This document shows positions 26,376-34,305 of a DNA stretch of 64,000 nucleotides, one piece after another. Position numbers and translations under genes: made by a program. The notes below the pieces were generated by a model. That model saw nothing but the letters and a program-made list of their open reading frames with translations, was not told where the DNA came from and did no database searches. Where the stretch lies: NCBI GenBank assembly GCA_041687675.1, contig JAWLBM010000002.1:186001-250000 (forward strand), read 5' to 3'. Origin of the DNA: JAWLBM01 sp041687675 (GTDB taxonomy: Bacteria > Pseudomonadota > Alphaproteobacteria > Rhizobiales > Pleomorphomonadaceae). Position 1 is the first letter of the stretch, and each line of letters begins with the position of its first letter.

Positions 26376-27149
26376 ATGATGCTTCGCCTGCTCCGTCCCC
26401 TCGCCCTTGCCGGCATCGTCGGCCTTGCGGGCGTCGCCGCATCGGCCACGCCCGCCCTCGCCGAGATGACCGCCGCCGAGAAATCGGAGTTCGAGGCCGT
26501 CATCCGCGACTATCTCCTCGAGAATCCGGAGATCATCCAGGAAGCGCTGATCAACCTCGAGGAGAAGCGCAAGGCCGAGGAGGCCGCCGAGCGCACCGCC
26601 GCCGTTCAGTCGATGGGCGATATCCTCTACGACAGCAAGCGCCAGGTGGTGCTGGGCGATCCCGATGCGCCAATCACCCTCGTCGAGTTCTTCGACTACA
26701 ACTGCGGCTACTGCAAGCGGGCCATGGACGACATGATGGCGATCCTGGCCAACCACAAGGACGTCCGCGTGGTGCTGAAGGAGATGCCGATCCTCGGGCC
26801 GGGATCGGTGGAGGCGGCGCGCGTCGGCATCGCGGTGAACCTCGTCGCCCCGGAGAAGTACCTCGACTTCCACAGCCAGCTGCTCACCGGGTCCGGCCAG
26901 GCCAACGAGGTGCGGGCGATGGCGGTGGTGGAGGACCTCGGCCTCGACCTCGACGCCATCCGCGAGGCGATGAAGGACCCCGAGGTGGCCGCCACGCTGG
27001 AGGAGGTCTACTCGATCGCCAACCGTCTCGGCCTGTCCGGAACGCCGAGCTACGTCATCGGCGACGAGGTGGTGTTCGGCGCCGTCGGCCTCGGCACGCT
27101 GGAGCAGAAGATCGTCTCCCTGCGCGACTGCGGCCAGACCTCCTGCTGA
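26376..27149 (+). CDS. DsbA-family thiol:disulfide oxidoreductase
   Basis: A 257-residue periplasmic protein with a signal peptide (LALAGIVGLAGVAASATPAL). A short helical N-terminal part (FEAVIRDYLLENPEIIQEAL) resembles the oligomerising arm of ScsC-type DsbA proteins. The thioredoxin fold carries the active site FFDYNCGYCKRAMDD (CGYC) and the cis-Pro in LSGTPSYVIGDEVVFG. Two more Cys lie at the C-terminus (DCGQTSC). It follows the M48 protease by about 70 bases, so both may act in envelope protein quality control. Confidence 0.9.
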   Translation: MMLRLLRPLALAGIVGLAGVAASATPALAEMTAAEKSEFEAVIRDYLLENPEIIQEALINLEEKRKAEEAAERTAAVQSMGDILYDSKRQVVLGDPDAPITLVEFFDYNCGYCKRAMDDMMAILANHKDVRVVLKEMPILGPGSVEAARVGIAVNLVAPEKYLDFHSQLLTGSGQANEVRAMAVVEDLGLDLDAIREAMKDPEVAATLEEVYSIANRLGLSGTPSYVIGDEVVFGAVGLGTLEQKIVSLRDCGQTSC

Positions 27150-27184
27150 GCCGGCGAAGGCCGGGGATGGCGGGAGGGCCGCCC

Positions 27185-27242
27185 TTTCCATCCCTGCGAC
27201 GAAAGCCTATAAGAGCCGCGCACCGGCCCCTGCCGGTGTGCG
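27185..27242 (+). promoter_or_regulatory. Candidate promoter of the aroQ-accB-accC operon
   Basis: TTTCCA (27185-27190) and TATAAG (27208-27213), 17 bases apart, match the sigma70 consensus at four and five of six positions. Transcription would begin near a GC-rich hairpin (27219-27242), about 30 bases before the TTG start of aroQ. The hairpin might be a leader structure. Confidence 0.4.
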
Positions 27243-27270
27243 ATTCCAATCCCTGTCCCGGAGCGCCTGA

Positions 27271-27711
27271 TTGCCAGAGCCCGTCTTCATCCTCAACGGA
27301 CCGAACCTGAACCTGCTCGGCACCCGCGAGCCGGCGGTCTATGGGGGGACGACGCTGGCCGACATCGAGCGGATGTGCCGCGAGCGGGCGGCCTCCCTGG
27401 GGCTCGGGCCCATCGAGTTCCGCCAGTCGAACCACGAGGGCGTGCTGATCGACTGGATCCACGAGGCGGGCGCGAAGAAGGCCCCCGTGGTGATGAACCC
27501 CGGCGCCTACACCCACACCTCGATCGCGCTGCACGACGCCATCAAGGGCAGCGGCGCGCGCCTCTACGAGGTGCACATCTCCAACGTCCATGCCCGCGAG
27601 GCCTTCCGCCATCACTCCTACGTGTCGCCGGCGGCGGCCGGGGTGATCGTCGGCTTCGGCGCGCTGGGCTACCTGCTCGCGCTCGAAGCCATCGCCGCAG
27701 GGTCGTCGTGA
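27271..27711 (+). CDS. aroQ: Type II 3-dehydroquinate dehydratase
   Basis: A 146-residue shikimate-pathway enzyme. The signature ILNGPNLNLLGTREPAVYGG is complete, with the catalytic Tyr and the mobile-loop Arg. NPGAYTHTSIALHDAI and EVHISNVHAREAFRHHSYVS hold the other active-site residues. The start is TTG at 27271, with GGAG eight bases upstream, the only plausible start before the signature. The aroQ-accB-accC order is widely conserved in alphaproteobacteria. Confidence 0.95.
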   Translation: MPEPVFILNGPNLNLLGTREPAVYGGTTLADIERMCRERAASLGLGPIEFRQSNHEGVLIDWIHEAGAKKAPVVMNPGAYTHTSIALHDAIKGSGARLYEVHISNVHAREAFRHHSYVSPAAAGVIVGFGALGYLLALEAIAAGSS

Positions 27712-27737
27712 CCGACCGGCCAGACATAGACGAGACG

Positions 27738-28223
27738 ATGTCCAAGAAACCCTTCGACTACGAACTCATCCGCCAGATGGCGACCATCCTGGACGAGACC
27801 GATCTCACCGAGATCGAGATCGAGCAGGAGGACATGCGCATCCGGGTGGCGCGCCAGCCGGCGCCGATGACGCAGTATGTCGGCGGCGGCTTCGCAGCGG
27901 CGGCGCCGATTCCGGCCCAGATGGCCCCCGCGGCCGCCAGCGCCGCGGCGCCCGCCGCCGAGGCCAAGGCCGCCGACCCGGCGAGCCATCCGGGCGTCCT
28001 CAACTCGCCGATGGTCGGCACCTGCTACCGGGCGAGCGAGCCCGGCTCCCGGCCCTTCGTCGAGGTCGGCGACGAGGTCCGCCAGGGCCAGACGGTGCTC
28101 ATCGTCGAGGCGATGAAGCACATGAACCAGATCGCGGCGCCGCGCGCCGGCAAGGTCACCGCCATCTTCGTCGAGAACGGCCAGCCGGTCGAGTACGGCG
28201 AGCCGCTGCTCATCATCGAGTGA
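27738..28223 (+). CDS. accB: Biotin carboxyl carrier protein of acetyl-CoA carboxylase
   Basis: A 161-residue carrier. The N-terminal domain (FDYELIRQMATILDETDLTE) is followed by an Ala/Pro-rich linker (about residues 55-82) and a biotinyl domain with the modified Lys in LIVEAMKHMNQI and the thumb region SPMVGTCYRASEPGS. I chose the ATG at 27738 (MSKKPFDYE). An in-frame GTG at 27708 overlaps the aroQ stop as GTGA and would add ten residues, so it remains possible. Confidence 0.94.
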   Translation: MSKKPFDYELIRQMATILDETDLTEIEIEQEDMRIRVARQPAPMTQYVGGGFAAAAPIPAQMAPAAASAAAPAAEAKAADPASHPGVLNSPMVGTCYRASEPGSRPFVEVGDEVRQGQTVLIVEAMKHMNQIAAPRAGKVTAIFVENGQPVEYGEPLLIIE

Positions 28224-28231
28224 CCGGGCCC

Positions 28232-29584
28232 ATGTTCAACAAGATCCTCATCGCGAACCGCGGCGAGATCGCGCTCCGTGTGCTGCGCGCCTGCAAGGAG
28301 CTCGGGATCGAGACGGTGGCGGTGCATTCGACCGCGGACGCCAACGCGATGCACGTGCGCCTCGCGGACGAGTCGGTCTGCATCGGCCCGCCGCCGGCGC
28401 GCGACAGTTACCTCAACATTCCCCAGCTGCTGGCCGCCTGCGAGATCACCGGCGCCGACGCGGTGCACCCCGGCTACGGCTTCCTCTCCGAGAACGCCCG
28501 CTTCGCCGACATCCTCGCCGCGCACGACGTCGCCTTCATCGGCCCGTCCGGCGACCACATCCGCATCATGGGCGACAAGATCGAGGCCAAGGCGACGGCG
28601 AGGCGCCTCGGCATTCCGGTCGTGCCCGGCTCCGAGGGCGCGGTCACCACCGACGAGGACGCCCACAGGATCGCCGCCGGCATCGGCTACCCCGTGCTGG
28701 TGAAGGCGGCCGCCGGCGGCGGCGGGCGCGGCATGCGCGTCGCCCTCTCCGAGGCGGAGATGTCGATGGCGCTGTCGTCGGCCCGCTCCGAGGCGAAGAA
28801 CGCCTTCGGCGACGACGCTGTGTACATCGAGAAGTACCTGCAGAAGCCGCGGCACATCGAGATCCAGATCCTCGGCGACGGCCAGGGCAACGCGATCTAC
28901 CTCGGCGAGCGCGACTGCTCGCTGCAGCGCCGGCACCAGAAGGTCTGGGAGGAGGCGCTGTCGCCGGCCCTCAACCAGGAGCAGCGCGAGCGGATCGGCA
29001 GCATCTGCGCCAACGCCATGGCGGAGCTGAAGTACGCCGGCGTCGGCACCATCGAGTTCCTGTTCGAGGACGGCGAGTTCTACTTCATCGAGATGAACAC
29101 CCGCCTGCAGGTCGAGCATCCGGTGACCGAGATGATCACCGGCATCGATCTCGTCAACGAGCAGATCAAGGTCGCCTCCGGCGCCGGGCTGACCATCCGC
29201 CAGTCGGACATCACCTTCAACGGCCACGCCATCGAGTGCCGCATCAACGCGGAGAACCCCGCCACATTCACGCCCTCCCCCGGCGTCATCAGCTACTGGC
29301 ATCCGCCGGGCGGCCTCGGGGTGCGGGTGGACAGCGGGGTCTACCAGGGCTACGCGATCCCGCCCTACTACGACAGCCTGATCGGCAAGCTGATCGTGCA
29401 CGGGCGCACCCGCGTCGAGTGCATGATGCGGCTGAGGCGCTGCCTCGACGAATTCGTCGTGGACGGGATCCAGTCGACCATTCCGTTGTTCCGCAACCTG
29501 GTGGACAACCAGGACATCGCCAACGGCATGTACGACATCCACTGGCTCGAGAAGTGGCTGGCGACGGAGCCGTTCAAGGCCTGA
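28232..29584 (+). CDS. accC: Biotin carboxylase subunit of acetyl-CoA carboxylase
   Basis: A 450-residue ATP-grasp enzyme that carboxylates the biotin on AccB, the first step of fatty acid synthesis. MFNKILIANRGEIALRVLRA, the glycine-rich loop VKAAAGGGGRGMRV, ERDCSLQRRHQKVWEEALSP and FIEMNTRLQVEHPVTEMITG are all intact. The ATG at 28232 gives the usual N-terminus. An in-frame GTG at 28220 overlaps the accB stop. AccA and AccD are not in this window. Confidence 0.97.
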   Translation: MFNKILIANRGEIALRVLRACKELGIETVAVHSTADANAMHVRLADESVCIGPPPARDSYLNIPQLLAACEITGADAVHPGYGFLSENARFADILAAHDVAFIGPSGDHIRIMGDKIEAKATARRLGIPVVPGSEGAVTTDEDAHRIAAGIGYPVLVKAAAGGGGRGMRVALSEAEMSMALSSARSEAKNAFGDDAVYIEKYLQKPRHIEIQILGDGQGNAIYLGERDCSLQRRHQKVWEEALSPALNQEQRERIGSICANAMAELKYAGVGTIEFLFEDGEFYFIEMNTRLQVEHPVTEMITGIDLVNEQIKVASGAGLTIRQSDITFNGHAIECRINAENPATFTPSPGVISYWHPPGGLGVRVDSGVYQGYAIPPYYDSLIGKLIVHGRTRVECMMRLRRCLDEFVVDGIQSTIPLFRNLVDNQDIANGMYDIHWLEKWLATEPFKA

Positions 29585-29630
29585 TGCCGACGGGAGCCGC
29601 GCACGCCGCGGCTCCCCCCGCGAGGATGCC

Positions 29631-30302
29631 ATGATCGGACGCGACCAGCGCGGCTTCGAGATCACGCCGGAGGTGGTGCTGAAGGCCTATGCCTGCGGCA
29701 TCTTCCCGATGGCCGAGAGCGCCGAGGACCCGAGTCTCTTCTGGGTGGAGCCGGAGTTCCGCGGCGTGCTGCCGCTGGACGAGTTCCACTGCCCGCGCCG
29801 CCTCGCCCGCACCGTGCGGCGGGACGTCTTCGAGGTCCGGGTGGACAGCGACTTCACCGGCGTCATCGACGGCTGCGCCGCACCGGGTCCCGGACGGCGC
29901 AAGACCTGGATCAACGGCCGCATCCGCAGCCTCTACGCCGCCCTGTTCGAGCGCGGCAACTGCCACACGGTGGAATGCTGGCAGGACGGCCTGCTGGTCG
30001 GCGGCCTCTACGGCGTCTCGCTCGGCGCCGCCTTCTTCGGCGAGAGCATGTTCTCCCGCCGCACCGACGCCTCGAAGGTGGCGCTGGTCCACCTCGTCGC
30101 CCGCCTGCGCGCCGGCGGCTTCCGCCTGCTCGACACCCAGTTCATCACCGAGCACCTGCAGCAGTTCGGCGCCGTGGAGATCCCGCGCGACAGCTACGCC
30201 GACCTGCTCGCCGCCACCATCGTCGAGACCGCCGACTTCCACGCCCTGCCCCGCGTCCTCAGCGGCGCCGCGGCGCTGGAGTGGCTTCCAGGCCGCGAGT
30301 GA
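29631..30302 (+). CDS. aat: Leucyl/phenylalanyl-tRNA-protein transferase
   Basis: A 223-residue enzyme that adds Leu or Phe to proteins with N-terminal Arg or Lys, marking them for ClpS/ClpAP in the N-end rule pathway. The family sequence is clear: AYACGIFPMAE, FWVEPEFRGVLPLDEFHCPR, TWINGRIRSLYAALFERG, LVGGLYGVSLGAAFFGESMF and LLDTQFITEHLQQFGAVEIP. GAGGA precedes the ATG. It follows accC by 46 bases and probably shares the transcript. Confidence 0.95.
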   Translation: MIGRDQRGFEITPEVVLKAYACGIFPMAESAEDPSLFWVEPEFRGVLPLDEFHCPRRLARTVRRDVFEVRVDSDFTGVIDGCAAPGPGRRKTWINGRIRSLYAALFERGNCHTVECWQDGLLVGGLYGVSLGAAFFGESMFSRRTDASKVALVHLVARLRAGGFRLLDTQFITEHLQQFGAVEIPRDSYADLLAATIVETADFHALPRVLSGAAALEWLPGRE

Positions 30303-30360
30303 CGGTTCGGCGCGGACCGTCCCCCGCGAGACCGCCGCCCCCTTGCCCCCTTCCAAGACC

Positions 30361-30448
30361 GTCATCCCGGCGAAAGCCAGGATCCAGAAAACATTGCGGA
30401 ACCAATGCGCTGCGGACGGTACTGGATCCCGGCTTTCGCCGGGATGAC
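30361..30448. repeat. REP-type palindromic element, copy 1
   Basis: An 88-bp element bounded by GTCATCCCGGCGAAAGCC and its complement GGCTTTCGCCGGGATGAC, with inner arms GGATCCAG and CTGGATCC. One base in the left arm differs from the right-arm complement. The 40-base centre is not conserved. In translation such arms give the VIPAKAGIQ string seen as a false protein in many alphaproteobacterial genomes. Confidence 0.8.
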
Positions 30449-30505
30449 GTCGGGACCAGACGAGGCGCGGATGCGCGAAGTCTTTTCGCCGGAACCCTCA
30501 GGACC

Positions 30506-30592
30506 GTCATCCCGGCGAAAGCCGGGATCCAGAAAACATAGCGGCGTCAATGCGTTGAGGGCGTACTGGATCCCGGCTTTCGCCGGGATGAC
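30506..30592. repeat. REP-type palindromic element, copy 2
   Basis: An 87-bp second copy of the element at 30361. Both outer arms are perfect complements here, and the internal AGAAAACAT and CAATGCG segments are shared with copy 1. The two copies are direct repeats separated by 57 bases. Confidence 0.8.
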
Positions 30593-30650
30593 GTCGCCGG
30601 TTTGGGATGACGTCGCAGGTTTGGGAGGACGTCGCCGCTTGGGAATGACG
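30590..30650. repeat. Three tandem 19-bp repeats
   Basis: Three imperfect 19-bp units (30590-30608, 30609-30627, 30628-30646) of the form GACGTCGCCGGTTTGGGAT, plus four further bases, begin inside the right end of REP copy 2. The units appear to be expanded from the GATGACGTCGC edge of the element. Confidence 0.75.
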
Positions 30651-30691
30651 CACCCCCATTGCCTCACGAGCAACCGCCCGGCCGCCAAGAC

Positions 30692-31273
30692 TCAGTCCAG
30701 GATCTCCGTCGGCGCATCCGGGTCGAGCGGGGCCGTCTCGATGTCGAAGGCGGGCTCCACGGCCGGCTTGGCGCGCGGCACGGGGACGCCGTCGACCATC
30801 TCGACGCCCGGCGCGCCCTCCCTCTCGGAGGGCTCCGCGTTGGCCTGCGCGGTGCGGGCCTCGCCGTCGCGCTGGCCCGGGGGCGGCACGTCGCTCTCCT
30901 CGCGGCAGTCGTTCAGCCAGACGTCGTAGACCGGGTGCTCGACGGCGTTGAGGCCGGGGCTCGCGGCGAACATCCAGCCGGAGAAGATGCGCTTGATCTG
31001 GTTGTCGAGGGTGATCTCGTCGACCTCGATGAAGGCGTCCGTCAGCGGCGCCTCGGTGGCCGGCCGGGTGTAGCAGACCCGCGGGGTCACGCGCAGCGCG
31101 CCGAACTGAACCGTCTCGCCGATGTAGACGTCGAAGGTGATGATCCGCCCGGTGATCTTGTCGAGGCCGGTGAACACGGCCACCGGGTTCGCCGCCTTCT
31201 CGGCGGCCGCCGGCGTCGCCGCGGCGACGGTGGCGAGAACGGCGACGGAGGCGAATCGGAGCAATGCTGTCAT
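30692..31273 (-). CDS. DUF2155 periplasmic protein
   Basis: A 193-residue protein with a signal peptide (LLRFASVAVLATVAAATPAA). The DUF2155 core is well conserved: FTGLDKITGRIITFDVYIGE, QFGALRVTPRVCYTRP, RIFSGWMFAASPGLNAVEHP and YDVWLNDC, with two Cys that may pair. The C-terminal 65 residues are a low-complexity acidic/Pro tail. Its function is unknown. In alphaproteobacteria it is often found near aat, accC and the NDUFA12 gene, as here. Confidence 0.88.
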   Translation of the reverse strand: MTALLRFASVAVLATVAAATPAAAEKAANPVAVFTGLDKITGRIITFDVYIGETVQFGALRVTPRVCYTRPATEAPLTDAFIEVDEITLDNQIKRIFSGWMFAASPGLNAVEHPVYDVWLNDCREESDVPPPGQRDGEARTAQANAEPSEREGAPGVEMVDGVPVPRAKPAVEPAFDIETAPLDPDAPTEILD

Positions 31274-31385
31274 CGGCGGGCGGGTCTCACTGGCGGTCGG
31301 CGCTCCGGGCCGGACCTAGCATCCCCGGCCGCGCCTTGGAAGCCACACAACGCAGTCAAATGCGGCACCCTCGCGGCCGGGTCGG

Positions 31386-32330
31386 TCAGGGCAACCGGCG
31401 GAAGGCGTCGAGGATCAGCGCGAAGTAGCCGTCGGCATCGACCCGGGTGATCCAGGTCGCGTTCTTCGGCCGGCTGGTCACCGACCAGCGGTCGACCACC
31501 GTCTGGCCGAAGCAGAGGCCCTGCGTGGTCTCGATCTCCACGTTGACGTGCTTGCCCCCGAACAGCTCCGGCTTCAGCAGGAAGGCCACCGTCATCGGGT
31601 CGTGCAGCGGGCCGCCGTCGGTGCCGTACTTTTCCTCGTCGTAGCGCTCGTAGAAGGAGAGCAGGCCGGTGAAGGCCTCGCCGGCCCGGGTGCCGAGGCC
31701 CGCCAGTTCGTCGAGCCAGGACCGCTTGATCAGCGCCTGGTGCGTGACGTCCAGCGACATCACCACGATTTCGGCGCCAGAGGCGAACACGCGAGCGGCC
31801 GCGTGGGGATCGACGTAGATGTTGAACTCGGCCGCGGGCGTGACGTTGCCGCCCTCGACCTGGGCGCCGCCCATCAGCACGATCCGCTCGAGCCGGGTGG
31901 CGACGCGCGGCTCCCTGGCGATCGCCAGCGCGACGTTGGTGAGCGGCCCGAGGGCGCAGAGCGTCACCGACCTCTCCGGCCGGGACATCACCGCCTCCAC
32001 GATCCAGTCCGGCGCGAACTCCGGGCGGAGGGGCGTCGCGGGCTCGGGAAAGTCCCAGCCGTTGAGCCCGGTCTCGCCGTGGACGTACTCGGCCGTCTCC
32101 AGCGGCACGACCAGCGGGTGCGCGGCCCCGGCGAAGACCGGCACGTCGGCGCGGCCGACGAGTTCCAGCAGCTTCAGGGCGTTCGAGGAGGTGCGGGCGA
32201 GCCCGACGTTGCCGGCGACCGCGGTCACCCCGATCACCTCGAGGGCCTCAGGGTTGCCGAGCGCCAGCATGATCGCCACGGCGTCGTCCTGGCCGGGATC
32301 TGTGTCGATGATGATGGAGCGGGGCGCCAT
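31386..32330 (-). CDS. Inosine/uridine-preferring nucleoside hydrolase
   Basis: A 314-residue nucleosidase releasing the base from ribonucleosides. The calcium- and ribose-binding motif IIIDTDPGQDDAVAIMLAL is at the N-terminus. LCALGPLTNVALAIAREP, IVLMGGAQVEGGNVTPAAEF and LHDPMTVAFLL are the other family motifs. Cytoplasmic, since there is no signal peptide. The usual active-site His lies in GPLHDPMTV. No transporter is adjacent. Confidence 0.9.
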   Translation of the reverse strand: MAPRSIIIDTDPGQDDAVAIMLALGNPEALEVIGVTAVAGNVGLARTSSNALKLLELVGRADVPVFAGAAHPLVVPLETAEYVHGETGLNGWDFPEPATPLRPEFAPDWIVEAVMSRPERSVTLCALGPLTNVALAIAREPRVATRLERIVLMGGAQVEGGNVTPAAEFNIYVDPHAAARVFASGAEIVVMSLDVTHQALIKRSWLDELAGLGTRAGEAFTGLLSFYERYDEEKYGTDGGPLHDPMTVAFLLKPELFGGKHVNVEIETTQGLCFGQTVVDRWSVTSRPKNATWITRVDADGYFALILDAFRRLP

Positions 32331-32411
32331 GGCTGACCTCCGGGGCTCATTGAAAACGGGACGGCGCGGGGGCGGCCGTCCCGTGCAGGCGAATCGACGA
32401 TGGGGGTCGGC

Positions 32412-32798
32412 TCAGGATCCGGGCGTCCAGGCGTCGTAGTCGCCGGTGACGCGGGGACGGTGCTCGGGGGTGAGGATCGAGCCGGGCGGCCGGTAGGCGC
32501 CGGGGGTGCCGGTCTGGTTCGGCAGGTGCGGCTTCTCCCAGGCGCGGGGCACGTACTGCTCCTGGCTGGGCGGGGTATCGACCCGGTGGTGCAGCCAGCC
32601 GTGCCAGCCCGGGGCCACGGCCGAGGCCTCGGCGACGCCGTTGTAGATCACCCAGCGGCGCTTCCCGTCGGCGGTGCGATAGTAGACGTTGCCGAGTTCG
32701 TCCTCTCCCACCCTGACGCCCTTGCGCCAGGTGAAGAAGCGCGTGCCGATGGTCTCGCGGTTCCACCAGGTGAAGATCTGCAGGAAAAGGGTCTTCAT
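32412..32798 (-). CDS. NDUFA12-type NADH:ubiquinone oxidoreductase accessory subunit
   Basis: A 128-residue homologue of the mitochondrial complex I subunit NDUFA12 (B17.2). MKTLFLQIFTWWNRETIGTR, VGEDELGNVYYRT, KRRWVIYNGVAEASAV and GWHGWLHHRVDTPPS are conserved family features. It is an accessory subunit found in alphaproteobacterial complex I. An in-frame GTG nine bases upstream (32807) is an alternative start. The core nuo genes are not in this window. Confidence 0.92.
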   Translation of the reverse strand: MKTLFLQIFTWWNRETIGTRFFTWRKGVRVGEDELGNVYYRTADGKRRWVIYNGVAEASAVAPGWHGWLHHRVDTPPSQEQYVPRAWEKPHLPNQTGTPGAYRPPGSILTPEHRPRVTGDYDAWTPGS

Positions 32799-32896
32799 CG
32801 CGTCCACGTCGGGTCGGGATCCTTGGATTTCGCGCGGGACTATGGCCGCGGCGAGCGGCGATGTCCAGCGCGACCTTTGCGCGCCCCGCCCTTCGC

Positions 32897-33529
32897 TCAG
32901 CGCCGGCCGCCGGGGCGCTCCGGCCGCCGCGCCGGGGCCGGCGCCGACGCCTCGGCGGTCCGCGACAGGGCGAGTTCGGAGCCGCGCGGCTGCGCCTTGG
33001 CGCGCGCCTCCGCGGCCGCCATCAGCTGCATGGCCTTGGCCCGGTTGCGCCGCGCCTCCATCCTCTCGGTGACCCCCTCGATGCCGTAGCTGCCATCCGG
33101 ACCGATCACGAAGCGGCGGTAGTCGTTGATGATCCAGTTGATCCGCTCGAGCATCGACTGCGGCGCCACCGGCTTGACGAGGAGAAGGTGCGCGCCGGCG
33201 TTCATCGCCTCCTCCACCACGCCCTGCGTCGCATGCGCGGTCACCACGATCACCGGCACGAAGCAGAGCGGATCCATCTTCGGCGAGCGGATGGCGCGCA
33301 GGAGCGCCAGGCCCGACATGCCCGGCATCCTGAGGTCGGTGATGATCAGGTTCGGCGGCTCGCGGACCATCGCCTGCAGCGCCTTCTGCCCGTTGTCGTA
33401 GAGGCGGATCCGCCGCGCCTGCAAGGCGGCGAGCATGGCGCGCAGGATCATCTGCATCGGCTTGGAATCCTCGATCACGGCGATGTCGAGGAACTCGATC
33501 GGCATGGAGTAGCAGGCGTTGTGGCTCAT
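32897..33529 (-). CDS. Orphan receiver-domain response regulator
   Basis: A 210-residue protein with one receiver domain (about residues 12-130): FLDIAVIEDSKPMQMILRAM, the phosphoacceptor in NLIITDLRMPGMSGLALLRA, and VVTAHATQ with the Lys in LLLVKPVAP. After the domain, a helical segment (ERINWIINDYRRFVIGPDG) leads into a Ala/Arg/Pro-rich tail with no DNA-binding or enzymatic output domain. No histidine kinase is adjacent. Similar proteins in alphaproteobacteria have no agreed role. Confidence 0.82.
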   Translation of the reverse strand: MSHNACYSMPIEFLDIAVIEDSKPMQMILRAMLAALQARRIRLYDNGQKALQAMVREPPNLIITDLRMPGMSGLALLRAIRSPKMDPLCFVPVIVVTAHATQGVVEEAMNAGAHLLLVKPVAPQSMLERINWIINDYRRFVIGPDGSYGIEGVTERMEARRNRAKAMQLMAAAEARAKAQPRGSELALSRTAEASAPAPARRPERPGGRR

Positions 33530-34093
33530 CGTCCGCCCTTCTGGCCGGCCCCCGCGCGGTGACGCCGCGTGAAGCCGCGGGGCCGCGACCCTCCCGCGCC
33601 CCCGAACCGGAACGGGGATCCTATGCCTTCGGGTGTTAACGCGGGACGAACCCGGGGTGGCGCCCGCGAGCGTACGTTGGCGCGGGGCGAACGCGGAGCG
33701 GCGCCGGTTTCCGCCGCGATTCGGCCACCAGTCCGCCAACGTTGCAGGAACGACACACAATATCTAGGCCGACCTTGGCCCCTGGACACCAGTCCTTGAC
33801 CGCCCGGAACGACTCGCCCTAGCATCCGGACATCCCAACGACAAAGGGTGCGGCGCCCCGAAGGCACCGCGTGACGCGTCGGCCGCTTCCGGTCCCGCGG
33901 CGGTCCCGGGCGCGTTTGCGCCCCGGGTCGCGGCCACGGCTCCGGCACCCGCGCGGCGCCGAATCGGGCGTCGCGGCCAGCGGCCGTCAAGCCCGTTCCG
34001 GGGCGGCGATTGCTTTGCCGGCGACCTGTCGCCGGGCGGTCACGCGAGTCTGGGGACGGCGGCGCGATACTGGGGACAACGGGGATTAACGAT

Positions 34094-34124
34094 TTGGCAA
34101 CCAGACTCGGGCTGATGCTATAGC
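34094..34124 (+). promoter_or_regulatory. Candidate nrdJ promoter
   Basis: TTGGCA (34094-34099) is followed, 17-19 bases later, by TGCTATAGC (34116-34124), which fits a -10 region. The -10 overlaps a half-conserved second NrdR-like box (34113-34128). Confidence 0.35.
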
Positions 34125-34146
34125 TGGGGTGACGGGATGGTGGAGC

Positions 34147-34162
34147 CCCACTATATAGTGGG
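34147..34162. promoter_or_regulatory. NrdR-box-like palindrome upstream of nrdJ
   Basis: CCCACTATATAGTGGG is a perfect 16-bp palindrome with the central CTATATAG of NrdR boxes. It lies about 145 bases before the nrdJ start and about 20 bases after the likely transcription start. NrdR, an ATP/dATP-sensing repressor, normally binds two such boxes. A weaker partner centred 34 bases upstream shares only the central GCTATAGC. Confidence 0.55.
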
Positions 34163-34305
34163 TGTGCGGCCATCCGGACCAGCAGCGATCCAGGCCTCCG
34201 GGCCCCTTTCGGGCAGCCTCGGAGACACTATCATCAACGGATGAAGCCGCCGTGACGGACCGGGCCATGCGTGCCCGACGGCGGCGCGAGACGAGGGCAG
34301 ACGAC

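Larger units (their letters stand above)
30303..30691. other. Repeat-rich intergenic region between convergent aat and DUF2155
   Basis: The 390-base gap holds two long palindromic elements and a 19-bp tandem repeat, listed separately, and no gene. The convergent position suggests transcription from both sides ends in these hairpins. Confidence 0.6.
33530..34305. other. Long intergenic region upstream of nrdJ
   Basis: About 775 bases without a supported gene. The left part, very GC-rich, is upstream of the receiver gene. The right end (34094-34162) holds the nrdJ promoter candidate and the NrdR-like palindrome. I looked for a cobalamin riboswitch because nrdJ is B12-dependent and did not find its conserved B12 box. 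Confidence 0.4.

Noticed and set aside
30405..30688. Short open frames containing VIPAKAGIQ-type strings
   Set aside because: They come from the arms of the REP-type elements and are not genes.
33530..34160. Possible cobalamin riboswitch upstream of nrdJ
   Set aside because: Expected for a B12-linked gene, but I could not find the conserved B12 box or the surrounding helices. The palindrome fits NrdR better.
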